Shown here in pieces: positions 17,992 to 27,234 of a stretch of 64,000 nt of DNA (position 1 is the stretch's first letter; the number at the start of each line of letters is the position of its first letter). Location: assembly GCA_963827515.1 (NCBI GenBank), contig CAWHBF010000003.1, positions 62,001-126,000 on the forward strand, in the 5' to 3' direction. Under the pieces are notes generated by a model. The model saw only the letters and a list, made by a program, of their open reading frames with translations. It ran no database searches and was not told where the DNA came from. Made by a program: the position numbers and the translations under genes. The DNA is from JABFSA01 sp963827515 (GTDB taxonomy: Bacteria > Acidobacteriota > Vicinamibacteria > Vicinamibacterales > UBA2999).

Positions 17992-19481
17992 TCAGCCCGA
18001 CTCGGGCTGTGCGAAGGTTCGCGTGGTAGTGGCGGGCTCGATCACCAGCGTGGCGATCGCAATGACGACGCCGAGCGCTATAGTCAGGGCGGATGGCACG
18101 GGGCGCCCAAAGGCGAGAAGTGCGCCGTCTGCTACCAGCACCAACGAAATGGCCAAGTCGAAGGTGAGCGTGACCTTCGTGGCTCGCCGCTGTTCCGTCG
18201 CCAATCCCGTGCTGGTGACACGCTCCAACCACAGCAAATTACCCCTGAGCACACCGCCAACGGTCGCGGCGGCACAGGTCGCGATGAAGAGCGCCGTTGC
18301 GATTCCTGGTTCCCATTCCTTGATCTGCCAGGTCAAGACACACGCCGTGAAATACAACGCGATGACGGCCAGCTGATGCGTCCGCCACCAGGGGGTCAGC
18401 TGGCCGGGCATGGGAACGCTGTCGGCGTGGTTCAACGCGCGTTCGGTCTCGGTCGCTGACGTGAACCGGTCGGCAGGTGGCTTGCGAAGGCATCGTGTGA
18501 TGGCGGTGGCCAGGGTTGACGGGGAGATCGGGCCGGCGGTGACCGATCGGCGTCGGCTCGTTATGGAGGATGCGGTAGGCAATGGCGTAGATGTCGTCTG
18601 CGTGGAACGGGTGTGTCCCACACGCGTACTCGTAGAGCACGACACCGAGCGCAAAGACGTCCGTGCGGCTGTCCGCCCGTTCTCCTTTCAGCTGTTCCGG
18701 GGCCATGTAGGCGGGCGTCCCCACGACGGCTCTGGGCAGGGTCAGGTTGCCTGCCATCGAGGCGAATGCGCCGGTGCGAGTCTCGACGAGCGCCAGACCG
18801 AAATCGAGAATCTTCAGACGTCCGTCCGTTGTCCTCATGACGTTTTCGGGCTTGAGGTCGCGGTGCGTGATGCCCTGACGATGCGCGCTGGAGAGTGCGC
18901 TCGCAAAATCCTCTGCCGTGCGTCTGATGAGGTCCACGGTTGGGCGGGGGGTGCTCTCGACCTCCTCCCGCAAAGTGCGACCGTCCACGAACTCCGAGGC
19001 GAGGTACAGACTCCCGTCGATCTCTTCGAACGCGTAAATGGTGCAGATACCAGGGTGCGTCAGCGCGGCGGCCGCCTTTGCTTCACGGCGGAACCGTTCG
19101 CGGTACACCGGGTCGCGGGCCAATTCCGGTGAGAGCGCCTTGAGTGCCACCGATCGGCCCAGCGGCTGTTCGGTGGCGAGGTATACCCGACCCATGCCTC
19201 CGCGGCCGAGTTCGCGAACGATTGTGTACTTTCCGACCACCTGCCCTGGCTGGAGCTGGTGATCGTCCGCCATGAGATCCGGCATGCGATCGACGATCGG
19301 ATCGGCCAAGAAAGGAACCGGACTTGCTGCGATGACGGAGCAGCGATCGCACGTCAGCGCGGATCTGCTCGTCGGTCACCTGTTGCGCGTCGAGCCAGGC
19401 ATCGAGATCGACGGGCGCCTCGTCGAGCGCCCGTTCGAACAGCGCCTTGACCTCCCTCCAGCGTTCCTCAGGCGTCAACAT
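17992..19481 (-). CDS. Transmembrane serine/threonine protein kinase, frame broken twice
   Basis: This is about 495 residues after joining three frames. Translation starts at the ATG at 19481, which overlaps the sigma-factor stop (ATGTTGA), giving the typical leader LTPEERWREVKALFERALDE. The kinase domain has the Gly loop ELGRGGMGRVYLA, catalytic Lys in VALKAL, HRDLKPENV, DFG in KILDFGLAL and GTPAYMAPEQ. The frame changes near 19290 (minus-strand TTTCTTGGCC) and near 18517 (GTCAACCCTGG); dropping one base at each gives a continuous protein. The C-terminal third has about four membrane helices instead of the usual sensor or TPR domain. Co-transcription with an ECF sigma factor suggests it controls or is controlled by it. 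Confidence 0.8.
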
Positions 19482-20015
19482 GATTCGCTCAACTCGCGGA
19501 GGAGCCAGGCGCGCGCGAGCGCCCACCTCCGCTTCAGCGTGGCAGGCGACATTCCCAGTGACGGACGCGCTTTCCTCGACGCTCAGGCCCACGAAGTAGC
19601 GCAGCTCCACGATCCGCGCCAGTTCAGGGTCGAGCGCCTCAAGGCGAGTCAGGGCCTCATCCAGCGCGGGCAGCATCGCGTCTTCCTGTGCGGCCGCGGC
19701 CAACGTGTCCGTCAGCGACACGCGATCCATCCCAGCCCAACGCTTCTGCGCTCCGCGCGCACGCGCGCCATCCACGAGAATCTGGCGCATTGAGCGCGCG
19801 GCGATGCCGATGAAATGATTGCGGTCGACCCACGGCTGGCTCGCGTCGACAAGTCGCATATACGCCTCGTGCACGAGTGCCGTTGCCTGCAACGTCCTCC
19901 CAGGCTGCTCGCCGCGCAGATAGCCGGCCGCCAACCGTCGAAGTTCGTTGTAGGTCGACAGCATGAGGTCGTCGGCCCTTCGCTCAGTCCCGCTTGCCAC
20001 GGTAATCGCCGCCAT
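19475..20015 (-). CDS. ECF-type RNA polymerase sigma factor (TIGR02999-like), frame broken once
   Basis: This is about 179 residues after joining. The ATG at 20015 gives MAAITVASGTERRADDLM, then region 2 (STYNELRRLAAGYLRGEQPG, RTLQATALVHEAYMRLVD) and region 4 (RIVELRYFVGLSVEESASV). In the raw frame region 4 runs off into unrelated sequence. Dropping one base near 19558 (minus-strand GTCACTGGG) restores LGMSPATLKRRWALARAWLL and a stop at 19475, the expected end of the helix-turn-helix. This ECF group is usually paired with a serine/threonine kinase rather than an anti-sigma factor, as seen here with a 7-nt overlap. Confidence 0.85.
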
Positions 20016-20175
20016 TGTAGCCGCACGGCGCTCGGCCGGTGGACACACCTTTTCGGGACCCAATGAGCCTCCAGTTGATGTCCTGCTGGGACTGGTGATT
20101 CGCATCGGCTCTCGGGTAGAGTGGGATCTGGCCGCGCGAGGCTGAGTGGTGCGGTCATCTCATGGGGGCGTTTCG

Positions 20176-20634
20176 ATGGTGTTTCGACGTCAGAACTCTT
20201 TCTCTCTATGCGTGCTGTTGCTGTCGGCGGTCGTTGCCTCTGCCTGTTCGGGCACCGACTACAATCCGACGGGGCCGATCCTGCCCTTTGCGCCATTCGC
20301 GCAACAGGATATACGTGCCGGCGGGGGGGTTGAGGCGGCGGCGGGCAGGCGCGCCACCGTGAACTACACGGGTTGGCTGTACGACCCCACCCGGCCGGAG
20401 AACAAGGGACAGCAAATGGACACCTCGGTCGGGCGGGCGCCGTTCACATTCACGGTTGGCTCGGGACAAGTGATCCGCGGATGGGATCAGGGTGTGCCTG
20501 GAATGAAGGTGGGAGGATTGCGGCGACTCACCATTCCACCCGAACTCGGATACGGGGCTCAGGGGTCGACGGGAGGTGTTATTCCTCCGAACGCGACGCT
20601 GGTATTCGACATCGACCTGCTCGACGTTCAGTGA
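20176..20634 (+). CDS. FKBP-type peptidyl-prolyl cis-trans isomerase, exported
   Basis: This is a 152-residue protein. The ATG at 20176 (MVFRRQNSF) is preferred over a GTG at 20146. The signal sequence ends at VASAC and the Cys could be lipidated, although Ala at -3 of the lipobox is unusual. The FKBP domain is complete: RATVNYTGWLYD, GRAPFTFTVGSGQVIRGWDQ, GVPGMKVGGLRRLTIPPELG, YGAQG and NATLVFDIDLLDV. It contains the hydrophobic-pocket residues Tyr, Phe, Asp-equivalent, Trp and Tyr expected for activity. It probably assists folding of periplasmic or outer-membrane proteins. It is divergent from the sigma factor gene and monocistronic, followed by a hairpin. Confidence 0.9.
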   Translation: MVFRRQNSFSLCVLLLSAVVASACSGTDYNPTGPILPFAPFAQQDIRAGGGVEAAAGRRATVNYTGWLYDPTRPENKGQQMDTSVGRAPFTFTVGSGQVIRGWDQGVPGMKVGGLRRLTIPPELGYGAQGSTGGVIPPNATLVFDIDLLDVQ

Positions 20635-20662
20635 CGCGACACCACGTTCGTGGTGCCGCGTC
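20633..20662 (+). terminator. Terminator-like hairpin after the FKBP gene
   Basis: A 13-bp stem with one mismatch (GACGCGACACCAC against GTGGTGCCGCGTC) closes a GTTC loop and overlaps the FKBP stop codon. It lacks a U-tract. It lies between two convergent genes and could serve both. Confidence 0.5.
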
Positions 20663-20688
20663 GGTCCTGGCGTCGCTACTGGAGCGAT

Positions 20689-21387
20689 TCAGTAACCGCT
20701 TCTGTTTTCGCCCGGGCCGCCCGTTCTACCTCCGCCGCCCGCGCCGCCACGTCCAGCCCCGCCTCCTCTAGCCGGCAAGGGCGGAAGACGGTTGGAGTAG
20801 ATCTCGTTGTAGCGTACGCGCCCGCCCTTTTCGTCCAGGAAGCTCAGGTTCTGCTGGAACAGTCCGGGCGGCGGGTAGCCCTGCGGTACCGTCGCCTCCA
20901 CGATGTAGAGACGGTTCTCGTGGAGGTAGATGGCGACGAACGTGCGTGTGTTGTCCTGATTCGACAACTGAAGCTGATGGCCCTCGACGAGATCGATGTA
21001 GTGCCACGCGTCGTAGGTGACCTTCGAGCCCGGTCGCATTCGGTACTTGGTTGCGGCGTACTGAATCGACGCCTGGATGTCGATCTGCCAGTACCGGGGA
21101 TCCGTGAACGACTCCGCCTTGGGGATCGCGGCGTGGAGCTTCTCGGACTCCCTGTAGTCGATCACGGTCACCGAATAGCTGCCCACTCCCGCCTTGACGG
21201 AATAGACGCGCCCCGGAAACACTGCGCCGTACTCTGACGGCCACTTGATTTCCTGCACGCTGGGCTGGCCTGGGAACGTGATGCTGAACCGGTCCACCGT
21301 GCTCATGAAGTCGGTCCAGTCCTGCGCCATCGCCGCCGAGGGTGCAGAGAGTACGAACGCCACGAGCATCAGTCTGATAAGAGGCAT
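20689..21387 (-). CDS. Exported protein with Gly-rich tail, function unknown
   Basis: This is a 232-residue protein. The start at 21387 is chosen because GGAAGGA precedes it and it opens a clean signal peptide (PLIRLMLVAFVLSAPSAAMA). The mature part begins DWTDFMSTVDRFSITFPGQP, a pattern I associate with uncharacterised exported proteins in which a strand-rich domain reports on a 'FPGxP' core. The body alternates strands (YSVTVIDYRESEKL; RTFVAIYLHENRLYIVEATV). The C-terminus is a low-complexity Gly/Arg segment (PARGGGAGRGGAGGGG). It converges on the FKBP gene. Confidence 0.6.
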   Translation of the reverse strand: MPLIRLMLVAFVLSAPSAAMAQDWTDFMSTVDRFSITFPGQPSVQEIKWPSEYGAVFPGRVYSVKAGVGSYSVTVIDYRESEKLHAAIPKAESFTDPRYWQIDIQASIQYAATKYRMRPGSKVTYDAWHYIDLVEGHQLQLSNQDNTRTFVAIYLHENRLYIVEATVPQGYPPPGLFQQNLSFLDEKGGRVRYNEIYSNRLPPLPARGGGAGRGGAGGGGRTGGPGENRSGY

Positions 21388-21482
21388 GATTAGTCCTTCC
21401 GGGCTAGAAAATAGTCGCGTCAATACTCTCAGAAAATGCTGTCTGGTGCCAGATCCGTCGAGTCTGGCTATAATTCGGCGCC

Positions 21483-22173
21483 ATGAAGACGACAGCCTCT
21501 CTATCCTGTGCGGCGATCCTGTGCGGCGCGACCCTGATTGCGCAATCGCCAGCAGGGCCGGTGACGATGAACAACGAGGCCCATCACGAACGCCTGACCT
21601 ACCTCCGGCACATGCGCGTATTCGAGGCCAATGTCCCGCCGGGAATGGCCACGGCCGATCACCTGCACGACCACGATGTCATCTCGATCGTCCTTGGAGA
21701 CGCATCAACACGATCGCGGCGGGTCGGGGAGGAGTGGAGCGCGCCACGGACGCGAACGGCGGGTACCGCCGAGACCGCGACCTACACGGGATCGCCCGTC
21801 ACTCACCGGACGGAGAACGCCGGGACGGCACCGCTCCGGCTGTTTGGTCGTCGAGAACCTCCGCGATAGTGGCTGGACCTCACCGGCGCCGCTGACCGCA
21901 CCGGGAACGACCCTGCGACAGGAAGACAGGTCGTTCGCGGTGTACGACGTGCGCCTCAATGCCGGCACGCCTCGGACGAATCACACACACGAGAATCCGA
22001 GTTTCGTCTTCCTCATGACGGGCGCGGTGCAGGTGCAGGGTGGCGGCGGCGAGTCGGAGTTCCGGCTGGAGCAGACTGGGCGCTGGTTCCCGTCCTCAGG
22101 CCCCGACCAGCCCCACACGTTGTCGCTCGTCGGCACTTCCGACGCACATGTGATCTGCGTCGAAGCGCGTTGA
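21483..22173 (+). CDS. Exported cupin-like protein, frame broken once
   Basis: This is about 229 residues when joined. A signal peptide (MKTTASLSCAAILCGATLIA) is followed by a first beta-barrel half (HMRVFEANVPPGMATADHLHDHDVISIVL). The frame then breaks near 21845 (CTGTTTGGTCG). Removing one G gives VVENLRDSGW and a second half (SFAVYDVRLNAGTPRTNHTH, SFVFLMTGAVQVQGG, GRWFPSSGPDQPHTLSLV). The paired His-rich strands with GAVQV-like turns are typical of bicupins, which bind a divalent metal. A perfect TATAAT at 21469-21474 ends 8 nt before the ATG, so the transcript may be leaderless. The function is unknown. Confidence 0.6.
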
Positions 22174-22181
22174 TGAGCGGG

Positions 22182-22943
22182 TCTAGAGCGGTTTCCACAA
22201 CGACGTAGTGTCCGCCTTGAGGCGGACATCCCGCTGGTCCGGCTGAAGCCGGAGGTAGAATTCTAAATCCGTCGACGCAACGTGCATGGAGGATGCTGTC
22301 ACGCTGCGGCACGACTCGAGTCGAGTCCTGCAGGAAAACGCGCAGAGACGTTGGGCGCGCTGGCGGGCGGGAGTGTCACATGCGCGCGATGCGGGCGCGC
22401 CGTGAGGCGTCGGGCAGCGCACGGTGTATACTGGTAGCTGCGGACGGCATGGTGGGATCGACCCGCCTCCGAGCGCCTGCGCCAGGCGCGGGGCGCGCGC
22501 GCGTGACGGCTGTGCCGAGCGGGAAGAGATCGCGTGTCGTTTGGCGGCGAGCGGGCGTCGCTGCCGCGCCGTGAGTCGGGGCCTGGCCCGGGCGCCGTCG
22601 ACGGTATGCAGTCTGCAGCAGGTGCGGCGCCACGGGTGGCCGCCGAGACGTGGACTCGGGCCAGTGAGGCGGAGGCCACCGCCTGGCAAGGCGGCCCGGC
22701 GGCCGTAGCCGTGTCGGCTGGCACTCGGCGGGTCCGCGGCACCCGCCCTACGTTAGCGACCCGTGCGTTAGCATCCGCCCCACGTTTCACCCGCCCTCCG
22801 TTCGTAGGTCGGGTTCCGCGTAGCGGATTAGCCTGCGCGGACGCGCGCGCGCTGACGGCGTGCGCCCCGGCTACGGCGCGGCCGCCGAAGCTTCATGCGA
22901 GGCGGAACGAGCGCTCTACGACGAAATGCAAATTGCTTAGAGC
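22182..22943. repeat. Repeat-rich non-coding block bounded by two inverted copies of a dispersed element end
   Basis: This 760-bp stretch holds no gene I can support. Its left edge (22190-22215) reads TAGAGCGGTTTCCACAACGA followed by CGTAG. Its right edge (22914-22943) reads CTACGACGAAATGCAAATTG and continues to TTAGAGCG. These are related inverted copies of the end also found at 47892-47919 and 60632-60655. Small hairpins occur inside the left copy (GTCCGCCTTGAGGCGGAC; CCGGCTGAAGCCGG). Read on the minus strand, the left copy encodes the spurious peptide VRLKADTT, which I recall recurring in acidobacterial junk ORFs. The middle is very GC-rich and may be a remnant of something larger. Confidence 0.5.
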
Positions 22944-22964
22944 GTGGAGAGGGATAGTGCGAGA

Positions 22965-22996
22965 CAGGGCGGGTCCGAAGCTCGGAACCCGCCCTG
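22965..22996 (-). terminator. Terminator-like hairpin after the streptogramin-lyase-like gene
   Basis: CAGGGCGGGT-CCGA pairs with TCGGAACCCGCCCTG (one bulge, short AAGC loop). It starts 12 nt past the minus-strand stop at 23008. No clear U-tract follows. Confidence 0.5.
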
Positions 22997-23007
22997 GCGA
23001 CAGAGAC

Positions 23008-24301
23008 CTACCGCCGGCTCGTGGTATTTGCTGGCGACTTCGCGATCGTCACCAGGCCGATCCGGTTGCTGCTGCTCTGATGAATGACCAGATTGCCATC
23101 CGGGGTCTGCGACATGTGCCGGATGATCCCGTAGCCGGAAGGAATCGCCCAGCTCTGGAACTTCTCGGTCTTCGGGTCGAACCGCACGAGCGCGTCGGGA
23201 CGCCGCCTCGATTCGTTGTACCAGATGATGTCATCGACCACCGCAATCGCGTAGGGATGCGTATCGGCCCCGCTCGGTGACGGCCACTCCTTGATCTCTC
23301 CGGTCTTGGGATTGAGCCTGCCCAGCGCGCCGAGCGACGAGTTCACGTACCACACCATGTCGTCGCTGGTGAGGGCGAGACGGCGCACCGTCGTCTTCTC
23401 CCGGGGCAGCACGTGCTCCCGGATGGCCATCGTCACCGGATCGAGTTCCGCCAGCTTGTTCGAGCCGTTGTATGACACCCACGGGATGCCCTGCGAGTTG
23501 ATCTTGATGCCGTAGGGGAGCGCCCGCGTCGTCGGAACGGTGACCAGCTTGACGTCGCCCGTGAGGGTATTCATCCGGCCGATCATGTTGCTCTGCTGCA
23601 GGGTGAACCACAGAGTCGTCCCGTCCTTGGCAAAGATCGGCGTGTGAGGATCGCGCGCGTTCGGATCGGGCATCTTGAACTCGGTGATCTCGCCGGTGGC
23701 GGGATTGAGCTTGCCGATCGTGCCGTTTCCGTTGCCCGTGTACCAGATGTTTCCCGCAGGGTCGTTGATGATGCTGTGTGGACGCGCCGCCGGCGCCAGC
23801 TTCCACTCCTTCATCTCGCCAGTGCGCGGATTGAGCCGCCCAACGAGACTGCCGTATTGACCGGCCCAGTAGATCGTGCCGTCGGCCAACTGCAGAGGGT
23901 CGCGCGATCGCTGGCCGAGCGTTGGAACCACCCACTCCTTGAACGTCACCGTCGTCGGCCCCGGCACGAGGACCGGCTCCCGTCCCGGCTTCGGCGGGAA
24001 GTGCGTCGCAAGGTACTGCGAGACGGTGGCCGCTTGCGCGTCTGGCAGCTTGATCATTGTGCTGATGAGGTCCTGCCAGCGCTCGCGCGAGTACCCGGTG
24101 GATCCGGTGATCAGGTTCACGCCGTGGCAGGCGCTACACATGGCCTGCACGGTTTCCTTGCCCGCACCGTCGGGAAGAGCGGCGGCCTGCTGACCCCTTC
24201 CGCCCTGGCGCCCGCCTTCGGGATCCTGGCCCTGGAGCACAGCCGTGAGGGCTACGCAGAAGATCGTCGCGGTGAGTACCGAGGCTTGAAAATCGAAGCA
24301 T
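23008..24301 (-). CDS. Cytochrome c / Vgb-like (streptogramin-lyase-type) beta-propeller protein, frame broken near the start
   Basis: This is about 430 residues. The long frame opens only at a GTG (24240), but an ATG at 24301 with AGGAG 7 nt upstream reads MLRF. After dropping one T in the TTTT run near 24290 it continues as QASVLTATIFCVALTAVLQG, a proper signal peptide. A heme-c motif CSACH follows (VQAMCSACHGVNLI) with its C-terminal helix (YSRERWQDLISTMIKL). The rest is a seven-bladed propeller with repeated 'IGRLNPxTGEIKEW' blades, as in virginiamycin B lyase. Lyase activity is unlikely to be the real function: fused to cytochrome c, such propellers are thought to act in periplasmic oxidation. 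It has no obvious operon partner. Confidence 0.75.
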
Positions 24302-24403
24302 CATGCGTCTCCTGTCGAATTCGATTCCTGGCGTTTCTGCGCCGTATCGTAACACCCTACCGCCCGCACCGCGAGGGCCGTTTTCCCGGGCAGGCAACGG
24401 GGA

Positions 24404-26848
24404 TTAGTGCCGCGTCGAGGGACTGACGACAGGTGCCGAACGCGCGTCCGCGACACGGTGTCGGGCGCCCATCGAGCGCACGCTCTGTCGGGCGAGAAAC
24501 GCGTGAGTGTCCTCCACGGAAAGAGGGGGTGAGAAGAGGAATCCCTGGGCGTGAGGGCACTCGAGGGCGATCAGCCGCTCGGCCTGGAGGTGCGTTTCCA
24601 CTCCCTCGGCGATGACGCCCATCCCCAGTTCCTTCGCCAGGTTGACGATGCTCGCCACGATGGGGGCGTCGTTGTGCAATTCCCCGATTCGACTGATGAA
24701 GGACCGGTCGATCTTGAGCGCATCCAGGCGGTACCGGTGGAGGTAGGAGAGCGACGAGAAGCCGGTTCCGAAGTCGTCGAGGTACAGTTCGACCGGAATC
24801 GATCGAAGCTCGTCGAGTCGTGCCGCCACCTGTTCCGTACCGTTCACCAGGAAGCTTTCGGTGATCTCGAGCCGGAGGGTGCCGGGGAGCAGGCCAGTCG
24901 AGGTGATGGCGTCGCGGACCTCATCCACGAGGGTGGGTCGATCGAAGAGTCTCGTCGAGATGTTCACTGAAAGTGTGAGGGGCAGCGCGAACACGCGCTG
25001 CCATTCCGCCACCTGACGACAGGCCTCGACGAGGACCATGCTCGTGATCGGCGCAATGAGCCCCGTCTCTTCGGCGATGGGGATGAACTCGATCGGGTCG
25101 GTCATCGAGCCGTCCTCACGTGGCCAGCGAAGGAGCGATTCGAACCCGCACACCTCGCGCGTCTCGAGCGCCACGATGGGCTGGTAGTAGATCAGGAAGT
25201 CCTTTCCCTCGACGGCACGGCGCAACTGCGTCTCGAGCGTCAGGCGCCCGATCGCCGAGGCGTGCATCGACGGATCGAACGTTTGAGTCTGCGACCGGCC
25301 CTGCGCCTTCGATCGGTACATCGCGGTGTCGGCGTCGCGCAGAAGCTCCTCGGGGTCCTGGTTCCGACCGTTGCTGAAAGCGATACCGACGCTGACCGAG
25401 GCCCAGATCTCCCGGCCGGCGAGTTCGAACGGCTCACGGAGCGTCACGTGCAGTCGATCGGCAATCCCGGAGGCGACTGGCGAGTCGCCCACGTCGTCGA
25501 GCAAGATGGCGAATTCGTCGCCTCCGATCCGGGCGAGGGCGTCGCCGGGGCGAAGACATTGGAACAGTCGCTTCCCGATGGCGACGAGGAACTGGTCCCC
25601 AACCACGTGTCCGTAGCTGTCGTTGACCAGCTTGAAATGGTCGACGTCGATGAAGAGCACGGCGCAGACATACGCGGGTGACCGACGGACCTTCGCGAGC
25701 GCCCGCTCGAGAAGTTCGGAGAACAGCGCGCGATTGGCGAGACCCGTCAGATTGTCATGCAAGGCCGCGTGCTGGAGGTCGTCCTGGACCCGGCGCTGAT
25801 CGCTCACGTCTGTCTGGGAGCCCGCAATCCGAATCGGACAGTTCGTGTCGTCGCGGACGGCGACTGCGCGGGACAGTACGGAACGGTACCGGCCATCCTG
25901 GTGGAGCATCCGATACTCGTGCTCGAAGTACGTCGTGTGACCGGCCAGGTGCCTGTCGAGCGCACGGCGGAGATCCGTGACATCGTCGGGATGGACGTGG
26001 CGAAACCAGTCCTCCATCCGCTGGAGGGGAGCCTCCGGCGGCAGCCCGAGCATCAGCTTCCAGCGATCGGAGACGTAGAAGCCGTCCGAAATGAGGTCCC
26101 AATCCCAGAGTCCATCGTTCGATCCCGCGGCGGCCAGCGCGTAACGTTGTTCGGATTCCTTGGCGGCGCGCAGCGATTCGACGGCTCGTTCGTGGAGCGC
26201 CTGCATCTCGGCATGGTGCCGCGTCTCGGCGTCGATGCGATCCAGGTAGACGCGGTACGACCGGAAGGTGAGATACACCGGCGCCGCGGCAAGGGGGATC
26301 AGCCAGCCCCATCCCAAGGTCCACGCGACCGCGGCCCCGGTCGCAGCGCCGGCGCCGACGAAGTAGCTCGGGGCGGTCCAGAGGAAATTGCTGTGCCAGA
26401 CCCGCCACACCGACTGACGCGTCGAGAGTCCAACCACGGTCGCCACCGTGATGGAGTTGACGAGGTAGTAGCTGAGCACGGCCAGGAGCAGGGGCGCGAG
26501 TGAGCTGGCGGCGAAGACACCTATCTGACCGCCGGCCATGCCGAAGGCAATGCCAGCCGTCTGAACGGTCAGGACGAGCGTGGCGATGTTGAAGATCGTC
26601 CGGTACGGGGGATTGGTCTGCGTCGTGTTGTTCGTGGACTGCGCCCAACCGCTCAGGAGCGTCACCAGCATGGTGGAGTCCGGACCGAGCAGCAGGAGCG
26701 ATGTGAAGTCGATGGTGTAGGCAACCGACAGGTTCGACGAGCTGTTGCCGAGCGGCAACTTCAGCTTCTGTCGTGAGGCGATGGACGAGGCAAGCGCCAA
26801 TGTGCCCCACAGCGGAAGGTTGGGAATTGATGAGGGCAGGCGCGTCAC
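24404..26848 (-). CDS. Membrane-bound PAS-GGDEF-EAL cyclic-di-GMP enzyme
   Basis: This is 814 residues from the GTG at 26848. An N-terminal membrane region of about six helices spans residues 1-200, followed by a short coiled segment. A PAS domain spans about 230-355 (NDGLWDWDLISDGFYVSDRW). GGDEF spans about 360-520, with an intact active site RIGGDEFAI near 443. EAL spans about 530-775 with ESL in place of EAL (CGFESLLRW), DDFGTGFSSL, ALKIDRSFI and AEGVET. Both catalytic sets look intact, so it could make and break c-di-GMP. The true start may be upstream: the frame is open to about 26966 and encodes another helix (RLFVGSTVIAAAVVL), and an ATG at 26969 could be joined by one base change. Confidence 0.9.
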   Translation of the reverse strand: MTRLPSSIPNLPLWGTLALASSIASRQKLKLPLGNSSSNLSVAYTIDFTSLLLLGPDSTMLVTLLSGWAQSTNNTTQTNPPYRTIFNIATLVLTVQTAGIAFGMAGGQIGVFAASSLAPLLLAVLSYYLVNSITVATVVGLSTRQSVWRVWHSNFLWTAPSYFVGAGAATGAAVAWTLGWGWLIPLAAAPVYLTFRSYRVYLDRIDAETRHHAEMQALHERAVESLRAAKESEQRYALAAAGSNDGLWDWDLISDGFYVSDRWKLMLGLPPEAPLQRMEDWFRHVHPDDVTDLRRALDRHLAGHTTYFEHEYRMLHQDGRYRSVLSRAVAVRDDTNCPIRIAGSQTDVSDQRRVQDDLQHAALHDNLTGLANRALFSELLERALAKVRRSPAYVCAVLFIDVDHFKLVNDSYGHVVGDQFLVAIGKRLFQCLRPGDALARIGGDEFAILLDDVGDSPVASGIADRLHVTLREPFELAGREIWASVSVGIAFSNGRNQDPEELLRDADTAMYRSKAQGRSQTQTFDPSMHASAIGRLTLETQLRRAVEGKDFLIYYQPIVALETREVCGFESLLRWPREDGSMTDPIEFIPIAEETGLIAPITSMVLVEACRQVAEWQRVFALPLTLSVNISTRLFDRPTLVDEVRDAITSTGLLPGTLRLEITESFLVNGTEQVAARLDELRSIPVELYLDDFGTGFSSLSYLHRYRLDALKIDRSFISRIGELHNDAPIVASIVNLAKELGMGVIAEGVETHLQAERLIALECPHAQGFLFSPPLSVEDTHAFLARQSVRSMGARHRVADARSAPVVSPSTRH

Positions 26849-27234
26849 CAGGACGACGGCCGCCGCGATGACGGTGCTTCCGACAAAGAGCCGCGCGGAC
26901 CAGGGAAGGCTAGTCAGACGTGAGACCTGTCGCGGAGGTACGGGGCGTAAGGGTGCGTGGCGCGGTCATGACTGAGACAGCGGTCCGTTCACACATCGGC
27001 ATGTTCTCTCGCTGCAGGAACCGTGCGGGCGCCAGTCCACGGACACACGTGGATACAGGGGTATCGACCGGAGCTCGAGTCGGCTTTATTTGAGTGCGCG
27101 AGGAAACTGGGGCGAAGGTGCCCGAGACCTGCGCACCGAAGAGGCACGGCGCGCAGGACTGGGAGGTTACGGGAAGATTCGGCAGTCCGAGTGCTCGGAC
27201 GACGGCGTACCGAGCGGGTCGGGTAAGGGGCTAC
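26849..27234. other. 386-nt region with no separate gene; probably includes the 5' end of the GGDEF/EAL gene
   Basis: The first 120 nt probably belong to the PAS-GGDEF-EAL gene, because the frame upstream of its GTG encodes a further hydrophobic helix. The remaining 260 nt carry only shadow ORFs and no repeat of the dispersed families. Promoters were not identified. Confidence 0.4.

Noticed and set aside
22293..23280. Overlapping ORFs on both strands (93 to 248 codons) in the 22.3-23.0 kb gap
   Set aside because: Arg/Ala/Pro-rich shadow composition, no ribosome sites, no family motifs, and they run through repeat copies; treated as non-coding.
27023..27226. 67-codon ORF upstream of the exported methyltransferase gene's 3' end
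   Set aside because: Arg-rich, no ribosome site, no hydrophobic or motif pattern; not supported as a gene.
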